Source: Bacillus sp. OV322 (GTDB lineage Bacteria; Bacillota; Bacilli; Bacillales; DSM-1321). Taken from it: a stretch of 64,000 nt of DNA. Shown piece by piece: positions 8,557 to 17,539 of this stretch. A program made the translations under genes and the position numbers. The stretch is from NCBI RefSeq assembly GCF_900112495.1, contig NZ_FOMA01000004.1, positions 62,001 through 126,000 of the forward strand. Reading direction: 5' to 3'. Numbering within the stretch: the stretch's first letter is position 1; each line of letters starts with the position of its first letter. Under the pieces are notes generated by a model. That model was not told where the DNA came from, searched no databases, and was given only the letters and a program-made list of their open reading frames with translations.

Positions 8557-8745
8557 CAAATTATGATTTTAGGGATAGGCGGTGGAGGTTCTACCATTTT
8601 TATTATCTTCAAAAAGAAGAGACTCAAAAGAAATTTGATTCATGGTTTCTTTTACTCCTTAAACTTATTTGTATCCTATAATGACCTTTTCTTTACAATA
8701 AAAGCGCCCATCCTTCCCCAGGCAGCATTCAGCGGATTTCATTGC

Positions 8746-8967
8746 TCAGAGAGTAATAATTAATAAAGAACAAAAGCTATACAGCCAATTGGTGCTTTGG
8801 TTAAAGGTAGGTTTTATTTTGTAAGTTAGTACTATAAATACAAGTATTGATGGAATAATTGTTAACTTAAATAAAGTGAAGAACCAAAAAGCAGGAATCA
8901 TTCCAAAGAAAAGTGAACCTATAATAGAAACAGTAATTCCTGCTAAAACGCCAATAAGCATTAACAT
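8746..8967 (-). CDS. Small membrane protein, 73 residues, function unknown
   Basis: Two hydrophobic helices (about residues 2-25 and 28-48) and a shorter third segment near the C-terminus. The start is supported by AAGGTGGGAAGAAA directly upstream. It is monocistronic between the riboswitch unit and the lipoprotein gene. No family is recognised. Confidence 0.55.
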   Translation of the reverse strand: MLMLIGVLAGITVSIIGSLFFGMIPAFWFFTLFKLTIIPSILVFIVLTYKIKPTFNQSTNWLYSFCSLLIITL

Positions 8968-9227
8968 TTTCTTCCCACCTTAATCATATTTATCTATAAA
9001 ATTCATTTTATCTTATCTCTTTTACTTGCTTTGAGTGGAAATCTCCAGATATTATTTTAGTAATTTAGAAAGTATGTTTTTTTTGCATTTGTTGTACTCC
9101 ACCAACGGCGCCTTCTGAAAGAGTCTTAATCCAATGCTGCTCTTTTTCCTGGGCTTTATCTAACTTAGAAGAAGCTACAGAGAGGGATTTGCTCTTGTGA
9201 AAAGGTAATAATACAACCTAACACCCT
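8968..9227 (-). other. Intergenic stretch with a start-less open frame
   Basis: A minus-strand frame from about 9222 to a stop at 9065 reads EKEQHWIKTLSEGAVGG near its end. It has no start codon or ribosome binding site and begins right after the lipoprotein stop, so it looks like a decayed gene remnant. Nothing else is seen. Confidence 0.3.
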
Positions 9228-9758
9228 TTATTTTGTACGTAAAATGAGTCTCCATTTATCAAATTTCTCAAATTGAATAACATGATTTTCCTTTTCATAA
9301 ATAAAGATATGACCTGGTTTTGAAGGTTCGCCCATTAACTTTATAATCTCGGATTTTGAATAATTCAGTTCTACTTGAATATTATTTATCTCGTTCATTT
9401 CATCTACATAAATATAAAACGTTTGATTTTTAATCGTATACCGATACAGTTGGCGTTCTTCCAAGTCACGATGCTCTTCTGGTTTGCCCCAATCTTTCTC
9501 GATATCGCTCAACTTCAAAGTCTTATCAAGTTTAAAAGGCGTTCCTCTTAAAGCTCCGTTTTGCAGATCTTTAATCGAATCCATATCTAAATTAAATACG
9601 CTGTTCTTCGGATTGTCTTTTGCAGTATTTGTTTCTTCTTTTATTTTCATGCTACAACCAGATAAAATAAATAGAGCAATACTCAATATCATTAATGCAT
9701 CTATTGTTTTCAAATTCAACCTCCTTTTTACTTCTTTTTCTGTGTTTACTATTTTCAT
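9228..9758 (-). CDS. YjgB-like lipoprotein (DUF4309-type)
   Basis: A 176-residue secreted lipoprotein. The signal segment (residues 17-36) ends in the lipobox LSGC, making Cys35 the likely diacylglycerol anchor. The mature part has the pattern of DUF4309 proteins: a short helix (LQNGALRGTPFKL) followed by IEKDWGKPE and a beta-rich region with LMGEPSKPG. The start follows AAGGGAGGTTAAG. Function unknown; relatives are cell-envelope proteins. Confidence 0.7.
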   Translation of the reverse strand: MKIVNTEKEVKRRLNLKTIDALMILSIALFILSGCSMKIKEETNTAKDNPKNSVFNLDMDSIKDLQNGALRGTPFKLDKTLKLSDIEKDWGKPEEHRDLEERQLYRYTIKNQTFYIYVDEMNEINNIQVELNYSKSEIIKLMGEPSKPGHIFIYEKENHVIQFEKFDKWRLILRTK

Positions 9759-9961
9759 CTTAACCTCCCTTTCCTTATTTTTTAAGTTTTTATATTATAA
9801 TCATAAAGACGGGCGTTATAAGAAGTATAGTAGAACGCTGTTAACACCGTTTTTATCCAAATAAAAAAGCCCCCATCATAAGGAAGCTCTCGTACTAATT
9901 TATAAGTTGTAATCAGTTTCTTATCCTTCATTCTTTATGAGTAAGCTTTTATTCACTGCCT

Positions 9962-11047
9962 TTAATTTAATTTTCCTCTCTTTTCACTATAAATATTGAC
10001 TTCATATTGATCGTCTTTAATCATATGTTGTGCTTTCTCTGAATCAAGGAACTCCTGGACTGTTTTTTCAATTTTATCTACAACATCATTTACATCTGGA
10101 TCTGTAGGTGATAAATTCGTCTCAATTGAAATGGTAAAAGGAATTAATTTATTTGAATAACCTACCATCTTTACTTTATATTCAGATTTTGCGGTTAAAC
10201 CCTCAGAGATAGTATTAACGATAGGCAACCATCTACTTTCTCGTTCTCTTTTATAAGGGTCATATGTGTGTACTTTTATTGAGAATTCTCCCATTTGTTG
10301 CTGTCTTAAACTTTCAACAATTTGTTTTTTAATGTCTTCTGTTCTCGTCTCCGTTTTGGGTAATTCAAATTCAATCAAACCATTATTAATTCCATTTTCT
10401 TGCCCCAGAGAGTTGTAACCATATTTTTGTAGTACTTCTAAAACTACATCGCTTATTTTTTCATACTCCTCCCATTCTTTCTTTTCATCTAAAGTCGGTT
10501 CCTCTATAACTGGAGCTCTTGACACTTTTATTTCGTAGGCATCAAAATTTCTAGATTTCAATATATCTCTAATAAGTTCTTCTACTGACAATTTAACTTG
10601 ATTGAAGTATTCATCTGAACCAACTATCATTACGCTTACCTCTCTAGGTTTAACAACAACACCTAATCCGTCCCATTTATATCCCTTTTCATCAAGAGCC
10701 TCACTAATTTCATCAATTACTGGTTTAGATTCAATTACCATATTCAGATATGGAATTTTAGAAGCTATTTTTGCCATAGCTGGAGATACAAATGTTGAGC
10801 CAATGAAAAGAACACAAGCTGCAGCAAGGGATAACGAGAAAGTAACCGCCTTTTTTCCAAACGTTCTTTTTTGCTTCTTTACGTCAATTCGAAACGCATT
10901 CCAATCTTTATCAATTTGTTCTTCTATTTCTTCATTAATATTTCCATCAACATATCGCTCTGGCAGTTCCTCAATAAATTTTTCAAGAGTTTTAGGAACC
11001 TGTAACTGGTCTAATGAATGGATAATAACTTCCTTTTTATAACCCAT
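9962..11047 (-). CDS. Membrane-anchored anti-sigma-like protein with DUF4030-type repeats
   Basis: A 361-residue protein: about 65 cytosolic N-terminal residues (a possible sigma-binding part), one membrane helix near residues 68-90, then an extracellular region. That region appears to contain three degenerate alpha/beta repeats, each starting with an I-E-L-Y-like helix and ending in a strand such as YEIKVSR, FSIKVHTY or YEVNIYS. It overlaps the end of the sigma factor gene by 11 bp, so the pair is coupled. The anti-sigma role is inferred from this arrangement. What releases it is unknown. Confidence 0.7.
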   Translation of the reverse strand: MGYKKEVIIHSLDQLQVPKTLEKFIEELPERYVDGNINEEIEEQIDKDWNAFRIDVKKQKRTFGKKAVTFSLSLAAACVLFIGSTFVSPAMAKIASKIPYLNMVIESKPVIDEISEALDEKGYKWDGLGVVVKPREVSVMIVGSDEYFNQVKLSVEELIRDILKSRNFDAYEIKVSRAPVIEEPTLDEKKEWEEYEKISDVVLEVLQKYGYNSLGQENGINNGLIEFELPKTETRTEDIKKQIVESLRQQQMGEFSIKVHTYDPYKRERESRWLPIVNTISEGLTAKSEYKVKMVGYSNKLIPFTISIETNLSPTDPDVNDVVDKIEKTVQEFLDSEKAQHMIKDDQYEVNIYSEKRGKLN

Positions 11048-11615
11048 TAGTCTTAACCTCCTGAGAAAAACTGTTTGATTCTTTAATTGTTTGAGCTAAC
11101 TTTTCTTTTCCCCTTTTCATCCTAGTCTTTACTGTATTGATATTTTCATTGAGAATGAGAGAAATTTCCTTCACGGTCAACTCTTCAAAAAAATAAAGAA
11201 AGATGGGTAAACTCTGTTCTTTTTTCAATTTCATTATATGACCTATCATTTCATTTTTATTTTCTTTATTGATAGCAATATGTTGGGCAGATTGAGTTGT
11301 CATTTTCATTTTGGCTTCGCTATTATCATCCATATCAATATGTAAAAGTCGATTATTTTTTCGATAAATGTCTATAGAACGTGAATAAACGATACGGTAA
11401 AACCATGCTTTAAAATTTGTCATATCCTTACTTTTCATAATGCTAATATAAGCTCCTTCTAGAGCATTTTGAAGTGCATCTTCTGCGTGTTCTTTTGATC
11501 TAAGTATAAGATAAGCTGTTTTATAAGCAGATGGCAGCAAGTCCTTTACCAGTAGACTAAATGCCTCTTTATCTCCTCTCCTTATTCTTTCTACTAATTC
11601 CTGTTCCTTCTTCAA
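11037..11615 (-). CDS. ECF-type RNA polymerase sigma factor
   Basis: A 192-residue group 4 sigma factor. Region 2 is seen in LLPSAYKTAYLILRSKEHAEDALQ and FKAWFYRIVYSRSID; region 4 in LTVKEISLILNENINTVKTRMKRGKEKL with its helix-turn-helix. The start is a TTG after AAAAGGGGG. It is followed by, and overlaps, its membrane partner. An ECF-like promoter directly upstream (11651-11678) suggests autoregulation in response to an envelope signal. Confidence 0.9.
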   Translation of the reverse strand: MKKEQELVERIRRGDKEAFSLLVKDLLPSAYKTAYLILRSKEHAEDALQNALEGAYISIMKSKDMTNFKAWFYRIVYSRSIDIYRKNNRLLHIDMDDNSEAKMKMTTQSAQHIAINKENKNEMIGHIMKLKKEQSLPIFLYFFEELTVKEISLILNENINTVKTRMKRGKEKLAQTIKESNSFSQEVKTNGL

Positions 11616-11650
11616 ATGGGGAACCCCCTTTTATTAATTCTATATAGTAT

Positions 11651-11678
11651 AACGATATTAAACGTTCGTTTGGTTTCA
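11651..11678 (-). promoter_or_regulatory. ECF-type autoregulatory promoter
   Basis: On the minus strand TGAAACC (11678-11672) is separated by 17 bp from CGTT (11654-11651), the classic Bacillus ECF form (TGAAAC-N16/17-CGT). It lies 36 bp upstream of the sigma factor start. Confidence 0.65.
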
Positions 11679-12503
11679 TTTTGTCTAATTTATATATCGA
11701 TATCATCTTTGTGATAAACAAAGTATCGCGTAATTACTTGATACAATACTTTAACATGATCAATTTTATAGATATGGAAAAAAGGATCTTCAGGTAGAAT
11801 CGAAAATCCCTTTATGCTGCTTGTTCAAATCCCCATTAATGGATGAACAACCCTTTTATTAAGGTTTCTTCCACTCTAATTTATTTAAAATATATTAATT
11901 ACATAGTTCATTCTCTATCCTCCTCAATTAACTCCGGTAAGTGAATCCACGTCTTTGAATAAAATAATTTATTTGATATATCCGTCTATTAAATTTTCTT
12001 TATTGGAGAATATCAGCTGCATGGTGCGCAGCGATTTTCATCCTAAAACTTTTTTGCCCCTTGACCGATTATCCCGCCGCCTTGGCTTCCGGCATGGGAG
12101 GTTCGGGTGTCCTTCATGCTGGAAGGTTAGCCGTCCTTAATCTTGCATTTTGACAGGACAACCATCTACATTATTCACTAAATAAAGACATTGAGCATAT
12201 TCTAAATCATCACTTCACCTTGGCCCAACTTACTTTCACTCAAGCAGCCTTATATTAGGTTGCTTTTGCTTTTTCAGTGATAGGTATTTACAGGATATTT
12301 CCATCACACCTATTTAGCCCGATAAAAGGGAAGGCACGCGAACAACATGCAGGTAAAGATTGCCTTCAACACACGGTTCAACAAGGAAAATCCGGTTCAT
12401 ATTGACTTGCTTTAACCAATGACATTGAAAAGGACTGTCATTTCATTTATTCAAGCATATGAAACTCATGTAATACCTTCCCGGTATAAAAGGAGGATTT
12501 GAA
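11679..12503. other. 825-bp intergenic region with one strong hairpin
   Basis: No credible gene is seen. A plus-strand hairpin CTTCCGGCATG (12086-12096) / CATGCTGGAAG (12115-12125) has an 11-bp stem with one G-U pair around an 18-nt G-rich loop. It has no U-tract, so it is not a terminator and may be a structured RNA or palindromic repeat. The rest is AT-rich without features. Confidence 0.4.
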
Positions 12504-12643
12504 ATGTCATATGGATCTGGAGTTGGAGGATACGGTGGCAGAGGCTTTGCTTTGTGGTTGTTCTGTTTATCCTACTAATCATTGTTGGATGTAGTTGTGC
12601 CGGCGGTTTCGGCGGAGGCGGTTACGGATACGGCGGTTATTAA
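12504..12643 (+). pseudogene. YjcZ-family glycine-rich spore peptide, frameshifted
   Basis: After AAAGGAGGATTTGAA an ATG opens MSYGSGVGGYGGRGFAL. The frame then meets a stop after SY, while the neighbouring frame continues VVLFILLIIVGCSCAGG and GGGGYGYGGY to TAA. The YjcZ family pattern (Gly/Tyr-rich start, FALIVVLFILLIIVG helix) is therefore split by loss of one base just before the helix; the 140-bp span fits. YjcZ-like peptides are expressed in sporulation. It may be a real mutation or a base-calling error. Confidence 0.75.
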
Positions 12644-12662
12644 TACTTCTGCAAAAGCATTA

Positions 12663-12700
12663 ACAAAAGGGAGTCCTTATTTTCGGGCTCTTTTTTTTTT
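12663..12700 (+). terminator. Terminator after YjcZ-like gene
   Basis: AAAAGGGAGTCC-N8-GGGCTC followed by a run of nine T forms an intrinsic terminator about 20 bp after the stop. Confidence 0.75.
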
Positions 12701-13040
12701 GCAACCAAAAAGGGATTAACCAATTAGGAAGTCATTTTAATCTCAAAACAAAAATAGGGTTAAGGAACATAAAAAAAGCCTCCAAAACGGAGGAAGTCGA
12801 AATGATCTATATAGATAAATAAGGGGGGGTACTCATTATTTTAAACACAATCCTTTACTCACATCAAGAAAATAATATCAAGTTCTGACTGATGTGTTGT
12901 CTTCACGATATTGTGCTGTCTAGGTGGAAACTTGTGAGGTAAGTTATATTTTTAATAAACCTTTTCACATCAAAACCGTCAACATTTAATTTTTCCTTTT
13001 AGATTCATCATGTTTGGAGCCAGTTGCACCAACTATTTTT
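12701..13040. other. Intergenic stretch, nothing recognised
   Basis: AT-rich sequence with a G8 run near 12824; I see no gene, RNA or repeat in it. Confidence 0.4.
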
Positions 13041-13427
13041 CTAAATCTCATATAGTTCAATCGGCAGTCCATCAGGATCACGGAAAAAGGTGAATTTTTT
13101 ATCTGTATATGGATCAATCCGAATTGTCTCAGCACTTATACTTTCTTCTGCAAGTTCTTTTACTGCCTCATCTATGTTTTCTACTTCAAAAGCAAGGTGA
13201 CGAAGGCCTGCAGCTTCCGGATAGCTTGGACGCTTGGGCGGCTCAGGAAAGGAAAACAATTCTATGGCATACCGTCCGTTCACCTCTAAATCCAGCTTAT
13301 ACGACTCTCTTTCTTTTCGGTATACTTCTCGAACCGGTTTTAACCCAAGAACTCTGACATAGAAATCTTTGGACTTTTCATAATCAGAACAAATGATGGC
13401 AATATGATGGATATTATTTAGCTTCAT
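13041..13427 (-). CDS. VOC-family protein (glyoxalase/bleomycin-resistance fold, YaeR-like)
   Basis: A 128-residue vicinal oxygen chelate protein. Two beta-alpha-beta-beta-beta modules are visible: HHIAIICSDYEKSKDFYVRVLGLK at the start and LRHLAFEVENIDEAVKEL in the second half, with PDGLPIELYE at the end. Putative metal ligands are His7 or His8, Glu55, His76 and Glu126, the usual VOC arrangement. Relatives near YaeR/GloA2 are of unclear substrate. It overlaps the preceding VanZ gene by 14 bp. Confidence 0.85.
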   Translation of the reverse strand: MKLNNIHHIAIICSDYEKSKDFYVRVLGLKPVREVYRKERESYKLDLEVNGRYAIELFSFPEPPKRPSYPEAAGLRHLAFEVENIDEAVKELAEESISAETIRIDPYTDKKFTFFRDPDGLPIELYEI

Positions 13428-13968
13428 ACTTTCTCCGAGACCTCCTTTTCCTCACTGCTCCAAATAATACATAAAGTAAAATGGCAAGTATCATTCCGGC
13501 TGAATCGAATGTATACACATCAATAAAATGCCCCGTCCTATCAGCTACAAAGGATTGATGAAACTCATCACTGCAGGCAAAAACAAACGAGCATACAAAA
13601 CTAATAACAACAACTAATCCTTTACGCAGCCTCGTGCTGCTCCACAATGCTAAGAAAATCAGTGTAAGCACCGTATATTCAAAAATGTGGCCGCATTTCC
13701 TGATGATAAATTCAATAAAATCATAAGGAAGTTTTGACGTCACTTCTTCATGATCATACGAAAAAGAAAGGTCTGGCAGTGAATGGGGTGTAAGAGTGAT
13801 AAGATTCCTCAGCTGCGGTTTGATATCCTGCTGGTGATAAGGAGTATTGGAGGCGCGGAACATAAAGCCCATACAAATCAGCAATATGATTGCGATTAGA
13901 GATATTTTGGTTCGGTTATTCATTCTTTTCAACTGCTTTCGTGTAAAAATATGACTGCTTCTATCCAA
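13414..13968 (-). CDS. VanZ-family membrane protein
   Basis: A protein of up to 184 residues with four hydrophobic helices and the VanZ hallmarks FIIRKCGHIFEYTVLTL and CSDEFHQSFVADRTGHFIDVYTFDSAGM. VanZ in enterococci gives low teicoplanin resistance; most chromosomal homologues have no known role. The TTG start at 13968 gives a soluble N-terminal extension, while ATG 13923 (MNNRTK) begins just before the first helix and may be the true start. It is coupled to the VOC gene by overlap. Confidence 0.85.
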   Translation of the reverse strand: MDRSSHIFTRKQLKRMNNRTKISLIAIILLICMGFMFRASNTPYHQQDIKPQLRNLITLTPHSLPDLSFSYDHEEVTSKLPYDFIEFIIRKCGHIFEYTVLTLIFLALWSSTRLRKGLVVVISFVCSFVFACSDEFHQSFVADRTGHFIDVYTFDSAGMILAILLYVLFGAVRKRRSRRKYEAK

Positions 13969-14048
13969 TAACCATTATAACTTATAAACTAGACCAAAAT
14001 TAGTTAACATTACTTGCCGAGAAATTCAAGTTATTCATACCTCGTTAC

Positions 14049-14095
14049 AAAAAAAAAGGAAAGCATTCACTATGAACCGTGAACACTCTCCCTTT
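14049..14095 (-). terminator. Terminator after SH3 protein gene
   Basis: On the minus strand GAGTGTTCAC-ggttcata-GTGAATGCTTTCC is followed by nine T, 22 bp past the SH3-protein stop. Confidence 0.85.
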
Positions 14096-14116
14096 GTAAT
14101 GTACATAAAGATCCAA

Positions 14117-14995
14117 TCAATTCCTGCCAGTAAAGCTTATTGCTTTAATTTTATTGAAGTTCCTGTCGTACTGATAGTTATCAAATACCAGCTTTAAGTT
14201 CGAGTCCGGATTCGTTTCATAGTAAACATATCCGCTTGTCATAGACCCTGGATGCAGGGTGCCCATAATGGTACGATCGTTATAGATCGGGTAATATGGG
14301 TGCTGATATACACTTCCGCTATACAAATTCAAGTCAGTGCCGCCATCAACGTATTGAGTTTCTTTCCCGACATTTTTCACTGTCACTTTGAATTGGACCA
14401 CATTATTTACACCAGAATAATCATCCTGAAATGCATAATACGGATCGACATTCTCAGGCAAGCCTACCTTCACTTCGAGACTGCCGAAGCGTACACTTTG
14501 TCCGAACACATGCCCTGAAGCTGCTGGCTTTTGGGAAGACAGGCCGCTTTTATACACATATCCGGTTTTACCCTTGTACGTCACTTTATACATAGTGGAA
14601 GAAAGCGGGCTTCTTGTAGTCAGCGCGGTTCCCGCTCCAATAGAAGTAATTTTCTTCTTTTTAGAACTAGTAGAAGTATATAGATTCAAAGCTGTTTTTA
14701 CATATCTAGTAACAGCAGTGGTCCCTGTGGATAAATTTGATTTATACACGTACCCTGTTTTTCCCCCGTATGTAACTTTGAACATTGAAGATGTCTTTTT
14801 TGAATAGGTTGTTAGCTTTACATTAATATCAAGGGTTTTCAATTTAACCTTTGAACTTTTTGTTGAGCTATACAAATAAGCTGTTTTGTGGACATAGTAC
14901 GTATACTTGCTGCTGGCTGAAGCAGAATGTGAAAGTATACCAAACAAAAAGATAAAAACAGCAATCACAGCCAATAACTTTTTCAAACTTCCCAT
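14117..14995 (-). CDS. Secreted protein with two SH3b repeats and a DUF4352-like domain
   Basis: A 292-residue exported protein. A signal peptide covers residues 1-27 (AVIAVFIFLFGILSHSASA). Two bacterial SH3 repeats follow (about 30-90 and 95-152), each ending in the signature YKVTYKGKTGYVYKSxLS or its variant. The C-terminal domain (about 160-292) has the FGSLEVKV...VQFKVTVKNVGKE pattern of DUF4352 immunoglobulin-like domains. SH3b domains usually bind peptidoglycan, so a cell-wall-associated role is likely. No catalytic domain is present. Monocistronic. Confidence 0.8.
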   Translation of the reverse strand: MGSLKKLLAVIAVFIFLFGILSHSASASSKYTYYVHKTAYLYSSTKSSKVKLKTLDINVKLTTYSKKTSSMFKVTYGGKTGYVYKSNLSTGTTAVTRYVKTALNLYTSTSSKKKKITSIGAGTALTTRSPLSSTMYKVTYKGKTGYVYKSGLSSQKPAASGHVFGQSVRFGSLEVKVGLPENVDPYYAFQDDYSGVNNVVQFKVTVKNVGKETQYVDGGTDLNLYSGSVYQHPYYPIYNDRTIMGTLHPGSMTSGYVYYETNPDSNLKLVFDNYQYDRNFNKIKAISFTGRN

Positions 14996-15186
14996 ACTAG
15001 ATGAGCCCCTCTTCCTTTATGAAAAAATGATAATTACCCCACTATATCCACACACATCCACCTTTAGCGGATAGTGGAAATCAGTAGGCAAGTTATTATA
15101 CCATCAGAAAGAGATTCCTATAATAGTCCAAGTTATGGAAGTTTACTAGGTCAATAGCATATTGAAAGTTCCTTATGACTAGCTGA

Positions 15187-15225
15187 AAAAGCCCGCTAGT
15201 CTTAGAGATTAGCGGGCTTTTGGTA
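15187..15225. terminator. Bidirectional terminator hairpin
   Basis: AAAAAGCCCGCTAGTCTTAGAGATTAGCGGGCTTTT has a GC-rich stem flanked by A and T runs on both sides. It ends the small minus-strand gene at 15293 and could act on either strand. Confidence 0.8.
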
Positions 15226-15292
15226 TTTTACATATATTTAGAATCAGGTAAAATTGAGCATCTTCCTATCCGTCAGAATAAGGAAATGACTG

Positions 15293-15439
15293 CTATGATC
15301 CTTTAATAATCATCAATAACTTTGCTGACAAATCTTCTACAAATTCATTGATAGGTACGCATACTTCACTCTCGCCCTTTTCAAATGCGTCCCTAAGAAT
15401 AGTATAAAATTCTTCATTTGATGTCTTTACTGTCTCCAA
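15293..15439 (-). CDS. Small acidic protein, 48 residues, TTG start
   Basis: The frame starts with TTG after GAAGGAAG and reads METVKTSNEEFYTILRDAF, then SEVCVPINEFVEDLSAKL. It is acidic and predicted helical, resembling short Bacillus proteins of unknown function with an EFY-LL--AF pattern. A terminator (15187-15225) follows at a suitable distance. It is not part of the lasso operon, whose last gene ends downstream at 15612 on the same strand. Confidence 0.5.
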   Translation of the reverse strand: METVKTSNEEFYTILRDAFEKGESEVCVPINEFVEDLSAKLLMIIKGS

Positions 15440-15611
15440 ATTAATCTTCCTTCATTTGTTTAGTTTGTATAACAATAGATTTTACCATTAAAAGTAAAAA
15501 AAAGAAGGGTACATCTTTAATATTTCGGAATTTTTTTCTCACGCTAATAGATCGATAACCTTCTAATTGAACAGGTTGCTACTACATCACATAGTAGATT
15601 CCACTTGTACA

Positions 15612-17387
15612 CTAAGCATCCCGCTGAACATCCCTCTTTTTTTCCTTTTCTAGCACCTGGTATTCTCCCATTTGGATCACCTTCCCCCCATCCATGACGA
15701 GCACCTGATCTGCATTGCGGATGGTGGTTAATCTGTGGGCTATGACAATGATGGTCATAGTTCCCTTTAGCTTGTCGATTGCACCTTGTATTTTCGCTTC
15801 ATTTTCTGTATCGAGCGCACTAGTCGCTTCATCTAGTATAAGAATTGATGGTTTCCTGAGAATAGCCCGGGCAAGTACAATCCGCTGCCTCTCTCCTCCA
15901 GACAGCCTGATTCCCCGGTCGCCAATCAATGTATCGAGACCATTAGGGAGCTTTTTGACAAAATCAGCTGCTGCTGCAAACTCCAGTGCTTCCCATATGC
16001 TTTCTTCGCTGGCATTCTCTTTAATGATCATTAAATTTTCCCGCAGTGTCGCATTAAACAGAAACGGATCTTGAGGAATATAACTCATGGCCTTTCTTAA
16101 TGATACTATCCGTTCACCGCTAAGCGGGATTCCATCAATGCTAACATGTCCGCTTTCAGGCTTGTTCAATCCCATAAGCAGATCAATCAGCGTACTCTTT
16201 CCGGCTCCTGAACGTCCTACAACAGCTGTCATACGGTTCGCCGGAATGTTAATGTTAATATCCTGAAGAGCATAGATATTTTCTTTTTTGCTGTATCTAA
16301 AAAACACATGATGGCAGCTAAAGCCCTGTTCCATTTTAATTGGGCTTACTGTTTTATTCTGATACTCTTCAAGCTCCCTCGCTTCCAGGCATTCATTTTG
16401 CAGATCTGCTACTGCTTTGAAAGAAGGGATAATCGCCCCTATCATTTCAAGGTTGGACTGAATGCCTGTAATACTTGGCCACAGTCTTGAAAAAATCACC
16501 GTAATCAGCATGAGCTGTGCAGTTTGAGCCATGAACATCTTTATCGAAACAAAGACAAAAATGGCAATTAAACAGGTAGAGAAAATTTTAAATGTCATTT
16601 GAGAAGTTGAATTCACCGTTGTTGATTGAATTCTGTTTTTCTCCATTTTTTCATTTAACGATTGAAACCAGTTCACATGAACCTCTTCCACGGAATTGCT
16701 TTTTATATCCTTAATTCCATTAAAATGATCAGTTATGCCAGCTAAATATGTTTGCGTCAGCAGAACTTGTTCCTTCCCAAGTGATTGTGATTTTCTAATG
16801 AAGGTTTTCGAAAAAGCAATCAGCAACACACCAAAAAATAAAAGGAAACCCGTCATTTTGATAGATAAATAAAAGGCGATTCCTACTTGAATAAACGTAA
16901 ACACAAAGGAGGATAAAAACTGCAGAAATAGTTGGATGCCAGCACTTACATGAAAGGTTTCATTTGTCATGATATTGATAATATCGGATTTCCTTTTTTT
17001 AAGAAAAAATCCCCAATTTGCTCCCAGCAGGCTTTTATAGGTCTCATCTCTTACATGCCTGATAAAATTCTGCTGAATCTTTGCGCCTAATATGGTCTGC
17101 TGCCGCTTGAAAATACTTTGTCCAATCATCAGCAAAACATAAGCACCCAAAATAATCACAAGGCTTACTGTTTCAGGCATGGATTGGAAGAAGACATTTA
17201 CTGCTTTTAGTACAGGAAGCTTCCCTATGTTGATATCAAGAATGCCAGTTAAGCCAATTAAAGGAATCAATAAAAAAATTCCTGCACTTTCAATCAATCC
17301 TATGAAAATCATGCATAGTAGATTGATATAAAGAACCCTGCCGGAGTAACGGTAGATTTGCTTGGTAAAATACCAAAGATGGCTCAA
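15612..17387 (-). CDS. Lasso peptide ABC exporter (fused permease-ATPase, D protein)
   Basis: A 591-residue half-transporter. The N-terminal membrane domain has six helices (residues about 1-310). The ATPase domain carries Walker A GRSGAGKST, the signature LSGGERQR, Walker B ILILDEATSALD and the switch histidine in IAHRL. No N-terminal C39 peptidase domain is present, which fits lasso clusters where the B2 protein removes the leader. As the last gene of the cluster it probably exports the mature lasso peptide and gives self-immunity. Confidence 0.88.
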   Translation of the reverse strand: MSHLWYFTKQIYRYSGRVLYINLLCMIFIGLIESAGIFLLIPLIGLTGILDINIGKLPVLKAVNVFFQSMPETVSLVIILGAYVLLMIGQSIFKRQQTILGAKIQQNFIRHVRDETYKSLLGANWGFFLKKRKSDIINIMTNETFHVSAGIQLFLQFLSSFVFTFIQVGIAFYLSIKMTGFLLFFGVLLIAFSKTFIRKSQSLGKEQVLLTQTYLAGITDHFNGIKDIKSNSVEEVHVNWFQSLNEKMEKNRIQSTTVNSTSQMTFKIFSTCLIAIFVFVSIKMFMAQTAQLMLITVIFSRLWPSITGIQSNLEMIGAIIPSFKAVADLQNECLEARELEEYQNKTVSPIKMEQGFSCHHVFFRYSKKENIYALQDININIPANRMTAVVGRSGAGKSTLIDLLMGLNKPESGHVSIDGIPLSGERIVSLRKAMSYIPQDPFLFNATLRENLMIIKENASEESIWEALEFAAAADFVKKLPNGLDTLIGDRGIRLSGGERQRIVLARAILRKPSILILDEATSALDTENEAKIQGAIDKLKGTMTIIVIAHRLTTIRNADQVLVMDGGKVIQMGEYQVLEKEKKRDVQRDA

Positions 17388-17539
17388 AATCTATCCTCCT
17401 TCCCGCTGCGATATGTTAGAGAATGTTGAAAAGATAGAAGATGATACAAATTCACTAGAAAATTCATGGCAATACCGCCTCACTTATATAATCACTATCC
17501 TTTCAAAAAGGAGAATACAAGCCAAAACAATGGCACAAA

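Noticed and set aside
11955-12140. Plus-strand 61-residue open frame
   Set aside because: No ribosome binding site and it is built from the hairpin at 12086-12125; not protein-like.
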